From contig NZ_CP087164.1 of the NCBI RefSeq assembly GCF_021172045.1, positions 1,984,001 through 2,048,000 on the forward strand: 64,000 bases of DNA. The letters are read 5' to 3'. Origin of the DNA: Capillimicrobium parvum. GTDB lineage: Bacteria; Actinomycetota; Thermoleophilia; Solirubrobacterales; Solirubrobacteraceae. The notes beneath the pieces were generated by a model, which was not told the DNA's origin, made no database searches, and saw only the letters and a list, made by a program, of their open reading frames with translations. Shown here in pieces: positions 18,217-26,676 of this stretch. The translations under genes were made by a program, and so were the position numbers. The stretch's first letter is position 1; every line of letters begins with the position of its first letter.

Positions 18217-19233
18217 CTAGATGCGGTCGCGGAGTCGGCGGTCGCGCCCGTAGCCGGCGACGACGGCGAGGATGAGGAGCCCGAAGATGATCTGCTGGGT
18301 GGCGGAGTCGACGTCGTTGCCGACGAGGATGGTGGTCAGGACGGTGAGGATGAGCGCCCCGATGACGGTGTGGATGTAGTCGCCGCGGGCGCCCATGATG
18401 GTGGTGCCGCCGACGATGACGGCGGTCAGGCCCTGGAAGAGGTAGGGGTCGCCGAGGGATTGGTCGGCGCCGCTGAAGCCGGCGAGGAGGATGCCGACGA
18501 GTACGCTGCAGATCGCCGACAGCGCGAAGACGCTGATCCAGATGGTCCTGGTGTTGATGCGGGTGAGGTTGGCGGCGACGGGGTTGGCGCCCGTGGCGTA
18601 CATGCGGCGGCCGGAGCGGGTGCGGTGCATGATCACCGCGGCGACGATCGCGACGAGGACGGTGATGGCCACGATCGGTGGGATGTCGATCCCGAACGTG
18701 GTCTCCGCCGGTGACGTGAGGGTGGTCAGGAACGTGGGGGCGGTGCCGGTCAGCTCGCCCTTGGTCCAGGCCACGGAGGCCCCGGCGGCGACGCCGCCGA
18801 TCCCGAGCGTGACGATCAGCGGCTGGATGCGGAAGGTGTGGCAGATCCAGCCGGCGAGCGCGCCGAGGACGGCGCCGACCAGGACGGGGACGAGGATGGC
18901 GCCGATGGCGGGCCAGCCGTCGGCGCCGTAGAGCTGGCTGACGCCGATGGCGCCCATGACGATGAAGCCGGGCACGCTGAGGTCGAGGCCGCCGAGGATC
19001 ATCACCAGCGTCTGGCCGAGCGCGGCGAGCGCGAGCAGCGCGGCCAGCGTCAGCATCGACTTGACGTTGGGCCACTGGCTGAAGCCCTCGATGTCGATCG
19101 AGCCGTAGACGAACAGGACGACCAGCGCGACGATCTGCAGGACCGGGGCGCGGCGCTGCAGGTCGCCCAGGCGCGCGGTCAGCACGCCCCGGCCGCCCGG
19201 CGTCGTGTCGGGGGTCACGGTGGTGTCGGTCAT
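18217..19233 (-). CDS. sugar ABC transporter permease (RbsC-like), second subunit
   Basis: A 338-residue membrane protein of the ribose/xylose permease family with about nine to ten hydrophobic segments. The family signature regions are MILGGLDLSVPGFIVMGAIG, RRMYATGANPVAANLTRINT and LTAVIVGGTTIMGARGDYIH. The start overlaps the stop of the first permease (ATGA). Two different permeases in one operon suggest a heterodimeric channel. Confidence 0.9.
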   Translation of the reverse strand: MTDTTVTPDTTPGGRGVLTARLGDLQRRAPVLQIVALVVLFVYGSIDIEGFSQWPNVKSMLTLAALLALAALGQTLVMILGGLDLSVPGFIVMGAIGVSQLYGADGWPAIGAILVPVLVGAVLGALAGWICHTFRIQPLIVTLGIGGVAAGASVAWTKGELTGTAPTFLTTLTSPAETTFGIDIPPIVAITVLVAIVAAVIMHRTRSGRRMYATGANPVAANLTRINTRTIWISVFALSAICSVLVGILLAGFSGADQSLGDPYLFQGLTAVIVGGTTIMGARGDYIHTVIGALILTVLTTILVGNDVDSATQQIIFGLLILAVVAGYGRDRRLRDRI

Positions 19234-20210
19234 GCCGTGGCCGCCTTCGCCTTGCTCGGCCGGGCGGCTTGGAGGCGGGCGCCGACGATGACGCCGACGA
19301 CGAGGAGGCCGCCGTAGACGACCTGGTTCCAGGTCGCCGAGACGTCGAGCGCGGAGAGCAGGGTCTGCAGCAGGTAGATGCAGAACGCGCCGAGGATCGA
19401 GCCGAGCAGCCCGCCGCGGCCGCCGCCCAGCGGGGTGCCGCCCAGCGCGACCGCGGCCAGGGCGATCAACGTGTAGGCGGCGACGTTCGTCGCCTGCGTC
19501 GACAGCACGAGCGCGGTGAGCGCGATGCCGGCCACGGCGGCGAACAGGCCCCCCAACGCGTAGGCCACGATTCGCGTCGCGTACACGTTGACCCCCGAGC
19601 TGTAGGCGGTGGCGTCGTTGCCGCCGACCGCGTACAACGCCCGGTGATAGGAGGTGCGCGACAGGATCAGCCAGATCACGACCGGGATCGCCATGAGGAT
19701 CAGCGCCCCGGGGATGGGGCCGACCTGGTCGCCCAGCGACGACAGCCACCCGACGTCCTTGACCGTCTCCGGCGCCGGCGCGACCTTGAGCGCCACGCCC
19801 GACAGCACGAAGAACGAACACAGCGTCGCGATCACGGGCTGAAACCGCAGCACCGTGACGAGCAGCCCGTTGATCGCGCCGACCCCGGCGCCGATGGCCA
19901 GCAGCAGCGGGATCGCCAGCCACGCCGAGTCCAGCCCCGCATGTGGCAGGAACCAGGACACGAGGATCGTGTTGACCACGATCGTCAACGGCCCCACGCT
20001 GATGTCCAGGCCGCCGCCGCCGGACACGATCGACGGCGTCGACGCCATCGCGACCAGCGCGAACGGCGCCAGCGTCGCCAGCTGCGCCGGCCAGTTGCCG
20101 GGATCGCCGAAGCTCGGCTGCGCGACCACGTTGGCGATCAGCAGCACGATCGCCAGCAGCAGCGCGAACATGTAGGCGCGGGTCCGCAGCAACTGGCGCA
20201 CGTCAGGCAT
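19230..20210 (-). CDS. sugar ABC transporter permease (RbsC-like), first subunit
   Basis: A 326-residue permease of the same family as the next gene, with SIVSGGGGLDISVGPLTIVV, ALYAVGGNDATAYSSGVN and AAVALGGTPLGGGRGG as family blocks. The start lies inside the last 8 bases of the ATPase gene and the stop overlaps the second permease, so expression is coupled. It presumably pairs with that permease. Confidence 0.9.
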   Translation of the reverse strand: MPDVRQLLRTRAYMFALLLAIVLLIANVVAQPSFGDPGNWPAQLATLAPFALVAMASTPSIVSGGGGLDISVGPLTIVVNTILVSWFLPHAGLDSAWLAIPLLLAIGAGVGAINGLLVTVLRFQPVIATLCSFFVLSGVALKVAPAPETVKDVGWLSSLGDQVGPIPGALILMAIPVVIWLILSRTSYHRALYAVGGNDATAYSSGVNVYATRIVAYALGGLFAAVAGIALTALVLSTQATNVAAYTLIALAAVALGGTPLGGGRGGLLGSILGAFCIYLLQTLLSALDVSATWNQVVYGGLLVVGVIVGARLQAARPSKAKAATA

Positions 20211-21675
20211 GGGCGGGCTCCTCCTCGGGCCGCCGACCGAAGAACGCCGAGACCAGCGCGTGACGCGACAGCACGTCGCGCTCGATCTCGCAGAACACCT
20301 GCCCCTCGCGGAACACCAGGACGCGGTCCATCAGCTCGACGTGCTCGTCGACCTCGGTCGAGAGCATCACCACCGCCAGGCCGCCCGCGGCGAGCTCGAG
20401 CAGCAGCGCATACAGATCGCGCTTGGCGCCGAGGTCGATGCCGCGCGTCGGATCGTTGAGCAGCAGCACCCTCGGATCGGTCGCCAGCCAGCGCGCCATC
20501 ACGACCTTCTGCTGATTGCCGCCCGACAGCGTGGTGATCACATCCTGCGGCCGGCCGAGCCGGATGCCGAGCCGCTCGACATACCCGGCGAACCGCCGCC
20601 GCGTCCGTCCCGGCTGGATGACCCCTCCGGCCGTGTCGCGCTCGTAGGTGGGCAGCGCGAAGTTCTCCACGATCGACTTGGATTCGAACAGCGACTCCGC
20701 CCGGCGCTCGCGCGGCACGTACGCCCCGCGGGCGCCGGCCGCGGCGGCGAGGCCCTTGATGAAGCGGTCCTGGCCGTGGCCCTCCAGGCCGGCCAGCCCG
20801 ACCAGCTCGCCGGCGCGCACCTCCAAGCCGTCGACCGCGAGCACGACCTCGCCCGGCTCGCGCACCACCCGGTCGGCGGCATGCGCGGTCAGCTCGTCGG
20901 CGCCGGTCATCAGCCGCACCAGGTCGTCCACCGACGCCTCGCCGCGACCCACGGTCGCGACGGTCTCACCCGAGCGCATCACCGTGATGCGGTCGCCGAT
21001 CTCGGAGATCTCGTCCATCCGGTGCGAGATGAAGATCACCCCACACCCGTCCGCCGCGCGCCGCTTCAAGACCGCGAACAGCCGGTCGCGCGTCGCGACG
21101 TCCAGCGCGCTCGTCGCCTCGTCGAGGATCAGCACGCGCGGATCGCGCACCAGGGCGCGCGCGATCCCACACGCCTGACGATCGCTCAGCGACAGGCCCT
21201 CGACCGGGGCGTCCAGCGACGGCGCGACCCCGAGCAGCTCCTCGAGCATCGCGCTCGCGCGCCGGCGTCGCTCGGCCTCCGGTGTCTTCGTCACGAACAG
21301 GCCGTCGGTGCCCAGCCACACGTTCTCCAGCACCGACCGCGCCTCGACGACCAGCACCTCCTGGAACACCGTCGCGACCCCGGCCCGCATCGACTGCGCC
21401 GGCGACCGCAACGCCCCGGTGCGCACCGCCCCGATCTCCAGCATCCCCGCATCGGGCCGCTGGACCCCGGCGATGATCTTCACCAGCGTCGACTTGCCCG
21501 ACCCGTTCTCACCCACGATCGCGTGGACCTCGCCCACGGCCAGCTCCAGCGAGGCCGATCGCAGCGCCCGCGTCGCACCGAACGACTTGGCCACGCCCGA
21601 CGCGCGCAGCGCCACGGTCCCCGAGGCGGTGCCGGTCGGCGCCGCGCCCTCCCGCCGGGCCGGGGCCTGCATCAT
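20203..21675 (-). CDS. sugar ABC transporter ATPase, tandem-domain (RbsA/MglA-like)
   Basis: A 490-residue fusion of two ABC ATPase domains, usual for ribose/galactose importers. The first domain has Walker A GENGSGKST and Walker B VLILDEATSALD. The second has a degenerate loop (GLEGHGQDRF) but keeps LSGGNQQKVVMARWL and VLLLNDPTRGIDL; in this family the second site is commonly degenerate. Two ATGs overlap the stop of an upstream 15-codon leader reading frame; no good ribosome site is seen between, so translation may depend on the leader. A longer GTG start at 21723 is less likely. Confidence 0.9.
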   Translation of the reverse strand: MMQAPARREGAAPTGTASGTVALRASGVAKSFGATRALRSASLELAVGEVHAIVGENGSGKSTLVKIIAGVQRPDAGMLEIGAVRTGALRSPAQSMRAGVATVFQEVLVVEARSVLENVWLGTDGLFVTKTPEAERRRRASAMLEELLGVAPSLDAPVEGLSLSDRQACGIARALVRDPRVLILDEATSALDVATRDRLFAVLKRRAADGCGVIFISHRMDEISEIGDRITVMRSGETVATVGRGEASVDDLVRLMTGADELTAHAADRVVREPGEVVLAVDGLEVRAGELVGLAGLEGHGQDRFIKGLAAAAGARGAYVPRERRAESLFESKSIVENFALPTYERDTAGGVIQPGRTRRRFAGYVERLGIRLGRPQDVITTLSGGNQQKVVMARWLATDPRVLLLNDPTRGIDLGAKRDLYALLLELAAGGLAVVMLSTEVDEHVELMDRVLVFREGQVFCEIERDVLSRHALVSAFFGRRPEEEPAHA

Positions 21676-21719
21676 CGCTGACCGCGCGCGTATCCGCCGC
21701 GCACCGTGTTGGACCGCAT
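21672..21719 (-). CDS. possible 15-residue leader peptide before the sugar ABC operon
   Basis: ATG at 21719 has a well-spaced AGGAG just upstream and encodes MRSNTVRGGYARGQR, stopping at a TGA that overlaps both candidate ATGs of the ATPase gene (CGATGATG). The main gene lacks its own good ribosome site, so this looks like a translational-coupling leader. It is too short to judge by codon use, so it remains a proposal. Confidence 0.4.
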   Translation of the reverse strand: MRSNTVRGGYARGQR

Positions 21720-21849
21720 CCACTCTCCTCTGAAGCCAGCCGCGCCGTCCGCAGCCATGGGGAGGTCTACCACACGGGACTGAGAAGTGCGAATCCGAAC
21801 ATTGATTCGCAAATCTGCAGCGTGGCGCCGGGCCGACGGCGTGTTCCGC

Positions 21850-22485
21850 TCAGTCGAGCAGGTACGCCGCGCACACCTCTGCCAGCTCGTCGGCCAGGTC
21901 GTCCCAGGACAGCGAACGGCCGGACTCGTGCAGCGGCCCGTAGACGATCCGGCGTGCGAGCACCGCGAACGCCATGCGGAAGAAGACGTCGAGCGCGAGC
22001 TCCGGTTCGGGGTGGCGCATCGCCACACGGTGCGTGAGGACGCCCGCCGCGAAGGCGGCCTGCACCTCGCGCACGGCGGTCGATCCACGGACCAGCACCT
22101 GCGGGTCGAGCGCCCCCCGCAGCATGAACACGCGCAGCATCGAGGCATGGCGGTGGAAGACGTCGGTCAGCGCACGGACGGCGCGGCGGATCGACTCGCG
22201 GTCGTCGAGCTCGGCCCAGGCGATCGCGTCGAAGGCGGCGCGATGCTCGCGCTCGATCTCGTCCATCGCCCGGTCGTGCAGCACGAGGAACAGGTCGTCC
22301 TTGCTGCCGAAGCGTGCGTAGATCGACCCGACCGACACCCCGGCCCGCCGGCTGACCTCGGCGATCGTGAACGAGTCGTACTCGAGCTCGTCGAGCAGCT
22401 CCAGGCCGGCCTTGATGACCCGCTCGGACGACTCGCGGCTGCGGCGCTGGCGCGGAGGGCGGGGCAGGGCCGACGCCGAGCTCAC
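21850..22485 (-). CDS. TetR-family regulator (paralogue 1)
   Basis: A 211-residue TetR protein. The HTH at about residues 15-62 reads FTIAEVSRRAGVSVGSIYAR followed by FGSKDDLFLVLHDRAM. It is clearly a duplicate of the next gene: the basic lead-in PPRQRRSRES, the HTH and the C-terminal block (VFFRMAFAVLARRIVYGPLH) align without gaps. GTG at 22485 has GGAGG 7 bases upstream and overlaps the stop of paralogue 2 (GTGA). The pair may act as a heterodimer on the operator before the monooxygenase. Confidence 0.88.
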   Translation of the reverse strand: MSSASALPRPPRQRRSRESSERVIKAGLELLDELEYDSFTIAEVSRRAGVSVGSIYARFGSKDDLFLVLHDRAMDEIEREHRAAFDAIAWAELDDRESIRRAVRALTDVFHRHASMLRVFMLRGALDPQVLVRGSTAVREVQAAFAAGVLTHRVAMRHPEPELALDVFFRMAFAVLARRIVYGPLHESGRSLSWDDLADELAEVCAAYLLD

Positions 22486-23138
22486 GCCGGGTCCTCCGAT
22501 CCCGAGCCGAGCAGATAGGCGCAGCAGGCGCGCGTCTGCTCGGCGCGGAAGCGCTCCCAGCTGAACTCGCGCGGCGACTCGAACACGGGGCCGTAGAGCA
22601 GGCGCCGGCCGAACGCGGAGAAGACCATCCGGAAGCAGACGTCGACCGCGAGCTCCGGATCGACGCGGCGGATGCTGTCGCGGTGCACGAGGATCACCGC
22701 CGAGAACGCCTCGGCGAGGTGGTGGATCGACGGCGAGCCGTGCGCGCTGACCTCCGGGTCGACGACGGCGCGCAGCATGAGGCCGCGCAGGAACCCGCCG
22801 TGGCGCTCGATGCTGTCCGACACGCCCTGGACGGCGGCGGCCACCGTCTCGCGGGGCGACAGCTGCGCCCACTTCGCGTCGGTGAAGTACGCCGAGCACT
22901 CCTCGTCGATGCCGTGCAGGTAGCGCTCCTGCGCGGCGATGAACAGGTCCTCCTTGCTGCCGAACCGCGCGTAGAGCGATCCGACCGAGACCTGCGCGCG
23001 GCGGCTGACCTCGGCCACCGTGAAGCCGTCCCAGCCATGGTCGACGATGACCTCGATCGCCGCCGTCAGCGCCCGCTCCAGGGACTCACGGCTGCGCTTC
23101 TGGCGCGGGGGCCGCGCGACGGCCGGAGGCTGGGGCAT
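22482..23138 (-). CDS. TetR-family regulator (paralogue 2)
   Basis: A 218-residue TetR protein with HTH FTVAEVSRRAQVSVGSLYAR and FGSKEDLFIAAQERYL. The C-terminal block VCFRMVFSAFGRRLLYGPVF parallels that of paralogue 1, so the two genes arose by tandem duplication. It is transcribed away from the FAD monooxygenase gene across a 197-base region holding a promoter and a palindrome. A possible promoter on this strand is TTGACG (23176-23171) with TACGAT (23151-23146). Confidence 0.88.
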   Translation of the reverse strand: MPQPPAVARPPRQKRSRESLERALTAAIEVIVDHGWDGFTVAEVSRRAQVSVGSLYARFGSKEDLFIAAQERYLHGIDEECSAYFTDAKWAQLSPRETVAAAVQGVSDSIERHGGFLRGLMLRAVVDPEVSAHGSPSIHHLAEAFSAVILVHRDSIRRVDPELAVDVCFRMVFSAFGRRLLYGPVFESPREFSWERFRAEQTRACCAYLLGSGSEDPA

Positions 23139-23200
23139 GCGCGGGATCGTAGACGGCGCCTCAGCTCGACCGTCAAGGGGGCCGGGGCCGGCGTCCCCGC

Positions 23201-23249
23201 TTGACGCCGAGTCGGACAGCGGCTATGAATCAAAACCCGAACTCGGGTT
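23201..23249 (+). promoter_or_regulatory. promoter and TetR-type operator for the FAD monooxygenase
   Basis: A -35 box TTGACG (23201-23206) and -10 box TATGAA (23224-23229) are separated by 17 bases. Immediately after the -10 lies a palindrome AACCCG-AACT-CGGGTT (23234-23249) across the expected transcription start. This is a classic repression geometry, with the divergent TetR pair as the obvious candidate binders. The boxes are seen; function is inferred. Confidence 0.6.
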
Positions 23250-23335
23250 CGCATCCCTCCGGCCACCTCTGCACCAGGGCGGGCGCCCGGCAGGATGGCA
23301 GGCCCGGGAGTGCTGACCGGAGGAGAGCGTTCGCG

Positions 23336-24481
23336 ATGTCCAGCGTGGAGAGGGTTCTTGTCGTCGGAGGCGGCATCGGCGGGTTGTCGACGACGATGGG
23401 CCTACGCCGCGCGGGCATCGAGGTCGACGTCGTCGAGCTCAACCCGGCGTGGGACGTCTACGGCGTGGGGATCATCCAGCCCGGCAACGCGGTCCGGGCG
23501 CTCGACGCGCTAGGTCTCGCGCGTCGCGCGATCGAGGAGGGCTTCGGGTTCAGCGGCTCGCGGATGCACCTCGCCGACGGGACGATGGTCGCCACGCAGG
23601 ACGCGCCGCCGCTCGCGGGCGCGGAGTATCCGCCGATGAACGGCATCACGAGGCCGCGCCTGCACGAGATCTTCACCAGCGCCGTGCTGGAGTCCGGCGC
23701 CCGGGTCGTCCTCGGCGAGTCGGTCGAGCGCATCGATCAGCTGGCCGACCGTGTCGACGTCGCGTTCACCGACGGCACGTCCGCGACCTACCACCTGGTC
23801 GTCGGCGCGGACGGCATCAACTCGCGGGTGCGGGCCATGGTCTTCGACCCCGATCTGCGGCCCAGCTACACCGGACAGGTCTGCTGGCGCTACAACGTCC
23901 CGCGCCCGGAGGACCTCGACGGCATCTGGATGTTCATGGGCTCGCGCGGCAAGGCCGGCATCGTGCCCCTCGCCCCGGACCTCGCCTACCTGCTGCTGAT
24001 CGAGCAGCCGCCCGTGGGCGACGACGGCGAGCCGGTCGTGCGCCTGGGGGTCGAGGGGCTCGCCGGGATCATGCGCGAGCGCCTCGCCGAGTACGGCGGG
24101 CTCATCGGCGACCTGCGCGACCGGTGCGTCCGCGACGACGCCGCCGTCGTCTACCGCCCGGTCGAGCGCGTGATGCTGCCGGCGCCGTGGCACCGCGGGC
24201 GCGTCGTCCTGGTCGGCGACGCGGCCCACGCCACCTCGCCGCACATCGGTCAGGGCGCGGCGATGGCGATCGAGGATGCGGTGGTGCTCGCCGAGGAGCT
24301 GGCGAGCGACCAGCCGGTGGACCAGGCGCTCGCGTCCTACATGGCGCGCCGGGAGCCGCGGGCGCGGTTCGTCTTCGACACGTCGCGGCGCATCCAGGAG
24401 CTCGAGCTGGCCCACGACCACGGGCCCGAGAACAGCGAGCTGATCGTGCAGTCGATGATCCGCACCGCCGAGCCGATCTGA
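23336..24481 (+). CDS. FAD-dependent monooxygenase (PHBH-fold aromatic hydroxylase type)
   Basis: A 381-residue flavoprotein monooxygenase. The FAD-binding GxGxxG motif VVGGGIGGLS is at the N-terminus, the DG motif VVGADGINSRVR near residue 160 and the GD motif GDAAHATSPHIGQGAAMAIE near 295. The group hydroxylates aromatic or other planar substrates with NAD(P)H and oxygen. ATG at 23336 follows GGAGGAG by about 10 bases. It is divergent from the TetR pair, suggesting an inducible detoxification or catabolic step; the substrate is unknown. Confidence 0.88.
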   Translation: MSSVERVLVVGGGIGGLSTTMGLRRAGIEVDVVELNPAWDVYGVGIIQPGNAVRALDALGLARRAIEEGFGFSGSRMHLADGTMVATQDAPPLAGAEYPPMNGITRPRLHEIFTSAVLESGARVVLGESVERIDQLADRVDVAFTDGTSATYHLVVGADGINSRVRAMVFDPDLRPSYTGQVCWRYNVPRPEDLDGIWMFMGSRGKAGIVPLAPDLAYLLLIEQPPVGDDGEPVVRLGVEGLAGIMRERLAEYGGLIGDLRDRCVRDDAAVVYRPVERVMLPAPWHRGRVVLVGDAAHATSPHIGQGAAMAIEDAVVLAEELASDQPVDQALASYMARREPRARFVFDTSRRIQELELAHDHGPENSELIVQSMIRTAEPI

Positions 24482-24594
24482 TCCGGACGCGCCCTCCGGC
24501 GCGCTTTCCCGCGAGCAACCCCCGAACGGCCGGTACCGTAGGCCGTGCGCCGGATACGCTGTCGCGCGCGTAATTCTTCGAATCCGGATCGGTC

Positions 24595-25995
24595 ATGACC
24601 CAAACTGCTGGAAGCCCCGACAATCCCCTGCGTGTGGCCGTCATCGGCTCCGGGCCCGCGGGCTTCTACGCGGCGGGCCAGCTGCTGTCGGCCGCGGATC
24701 TGACCGTCGAGGTGGACCTCTACGACCGGTTGGCGACTCCGTGGGGTCTGGTGCGCGCCGGCGTCGCCCCGGACCACCCGAAGATCAAGTCGGTCACGCG
24801 CGTGTACGAGAAGACCGCGGCCAAGCCCGGCTTCCGCTACCACGGCAACGTCGAGATCGGGACCGACGTCTCGCATGACGAGCTGGCCTCCGCCTACCAC
24901 GCGGTGCTCTATGCGATCGGCGCGCCGACGGACCGCCGGCTCGGCATCCCCGGCGAGGATCTGCCCGGCTCGCATGCGGCCACGGAGTTCGTGGCCTGGT
25001 ACAACGGCCATCCGGACTACGCCGACCACGAGTTCGACCTGTCGGCCAAGCGGGCGGTCGTCATCGGCAACGGCAACGTCGCGCTGGACGTCGCCCGGAT
25101 GCTCGCGCTCACGCCCGAGGAGCTCGCGGTCACCGACACCGCGGACCATGCCATCGACGCGCTGCGCCACTCGAGCGTCGAGGAGATCGTCGTCCTGGGC
25201 CGCCGCGGCCCGGCGCAGGCCGCCTACACGAATCCCGAGCTGCGCGAGCTCGCCGACCTCGAGGCGGCCGACGTCGTCGTCGACCCCGCCGACGTGGCGC
25301 TCGACGAGCACAGCCGGGCGTTCATCGAGTCCGACGCCGCCGACGTCACGGCGCGGCGAAACGTGGAGATCGTCACCGCCTTCGCGGCGACGCCGCCGTC
25401 GGGCAAGCCCAAGCGCGTCGTCCTGCGCTTCCTCGCCTCGCCGGTGGAGATCCTCGGCAGCGACCGGGTGGAGGGCGTGCGGATCGTCCGCAACGAGCTG
25501 ACGAGCGAGCTGCGCGCGCAGCCGACCGGCGAGACCGAGGACATCGCGTGCCAGCTCGTCCTGCGTTCGATCGGGTATCGCGGGACCCCGATCCCGGGCG
25601 TCCCGTTCGACGACGGGCGCGCCACGATCCACAACTCCGACGGCCGCGTGACCCGCGAGGGCACCGAGGAGCCGGTGCCGGGCGTCTACACCGCGGGCTG
25701 GATCAAGCGCGGGCCGTCGGGCGTGATCGGCACGAACAAGAAGTGCGCGCAGGAGACCGTCACGCACCTGCTCGCCGACAACGAGGCCGGGGCGCTGCCC
25801 GAGCCGTCGACCACGCCCGGCGAGCTGCTCGGCGCGCTCGAGGACCGGGGGGTGGAGGTCGTCGACTACGCGGGCTGGGAGCTGATCGACGCCCACGAGA
25901 AGGGCCTCGGCGAGCCGCACGGCCGCCCGCGGGTCAAGCTGGTGCGCCGCGCCGAGCACCTCATGCACGCCGCCGCGTCGAAGGTCCGCGGCTAA
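24595..25995 (+). CDS. fprA: ferredoxin--NADP reductase, FprA/adrenodoxin-reductase type
   Basis: A 466-residue flavoenzyme that moves electrons from NADPH to ferredoxin. The N-terminal FAD motif GSGPAGFYAAGQLL is followed by the family fingerprint TPWGLVRAGVAPDHPKIKSV. The NADP-binding motif VVIGNGNVALDVARML is near residue 160, and the C-terminal segment ends the FAD site (GWIKRGPSGVIGTNKKCAQE). The P450 encoded about 0.7 kb downstream on the other strand needs such a reductase, so functional pairing is plausible, although no ferredoxin gene is present. Confidence 0.92.
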   Translation: MTQTAGSPDNPLRVAVIGSGPAGFYAAGQLLSAADLTVEVDLYDRLATPWGLVRAGVAPDHPKIKSVTRVYEKTAAKPGFRYHGNVEIGTDVSHDELASAYHAVLYAIGAPTDRRLGIPGEDLPGSHAATEFVAWYNGHPDYADHEFDLSAKRAVVIGNGNVALDVARMLALTPEELAVTDTADHAIDALRHSSVEEIVVLGRRGPAQAAYTNPELRELADLEAADVVVDPADVALDEHSRAFIESDAADVTARRNVEIVTAFAATPPSGKPKRVVLRFLASPVEILGSDRVEGVRIVRNELTSELRAQPTGETEDIACQLVLRSIGYRGTPIPGVPFDDGRATIHNSDGRVTREGTEEPVPGVYTAGWIKRGPSGVIGTNKKCAQETVTHLLADNEAGALPEPSTTPGELLGALEDRGVEVVDYAGWELIDAHEKGLGEPHGRPRVKLVRRAEHLMHAAASKVRG

Positions 25996-26076
25996 GGGGT
26001 GCCGCCCCGAGCGCCTTAGGGTGCGCTGCTGGGGTCTGTCGTCGGGAGGCGGGCCCCCGAGCGTCCTCGTCCCGGC

Positions 26077-26676
26077 TCACCGCGGCACGCCGGTGCCCGC
26101 GGTGAGCAGCTCGAACATCCGCCCGAGCAGGTCCGCCGGGACCTCCTCGGGCTCGAGCATCGCCTCGAGCGCGACCCCGTTGGCCATGGCGAACGTCATG
26201 AGCGCGAGGTCGGCCACGGGCTGCGGCGGCTCGATTCCCAGCTCGTCCATCCGCCGCTGCAGTGCCGCCGCGATGCGCTCGCGCAGGGCGCGGTAGCGCG
26301 CCGTCAGCTGCGCGCGAAACGCCTCGTCGCGGGCGGCGTGCACGGCGAACTCGAAGAACAGCCGGGCCCATTCGCGATCGCCCTCGAAGTACTGGGTGAA
26401 GTCCGCGCCGAGCTGGCGCGCCTGGGCGTGCGGGTCGTCGCCGGAGGCCAGCCGCCGCTCGATCTGCTCGAGGCGCTCGCCGAATCGCTCGTCGAGCACC
26501 GCGAGGAACAGCTCCTCCTTGGAGGCGAAGTTCGCGTAGACAGCGCCCTTCGTGTAGCCGGCGGTCTCGGCGACCTCCTCCAGCGAAGCGCGGGCGATCC
26601 CCCGCCGGGCGCCCACCTGCGCGGCGGCGTGGACGAGCCGGCGGCGGGTGTCGGCCTGGCGCTCCTTGCGCGTCAG
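26077..26676 (-). CDS. TetR-family regulator with no standard start codon
   Basis: About 199 residues. The HTH near residues 20-60 reads ASLEEVAETAGYTKGAVYAN followed by FASKEELFLAVLDERF. No ATG, GTG or TTG occurs in frame between the DNA-binding domain and far inside the P450 gene. The best fit is a CTG at 26676 overlapping the P450 stop as CTGA, giving the N-terminus (M)TRKERQADTRRRLV that is natural for TetR proteins. It is co-directional with and directly behind the P450, so co-transcription is likely. Confidence 0.78.
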   Translation of the reverse strand: MTRKERQADTRRRLVHAAAQVGARRGIARASLEEVAETAGYTKGAVYANFASKEELFLAVLDERFGERLEQIERRLASGDDPHAQARQLGADFTQYFEGDREWARLFFEFAVHAARDEAFRAQLTARYRALRERIAAALQRRMDELGIEPPQPVADLALMTFAMANGVALEAMLEPEEVPADLLGRMFELLTAGTGVPR

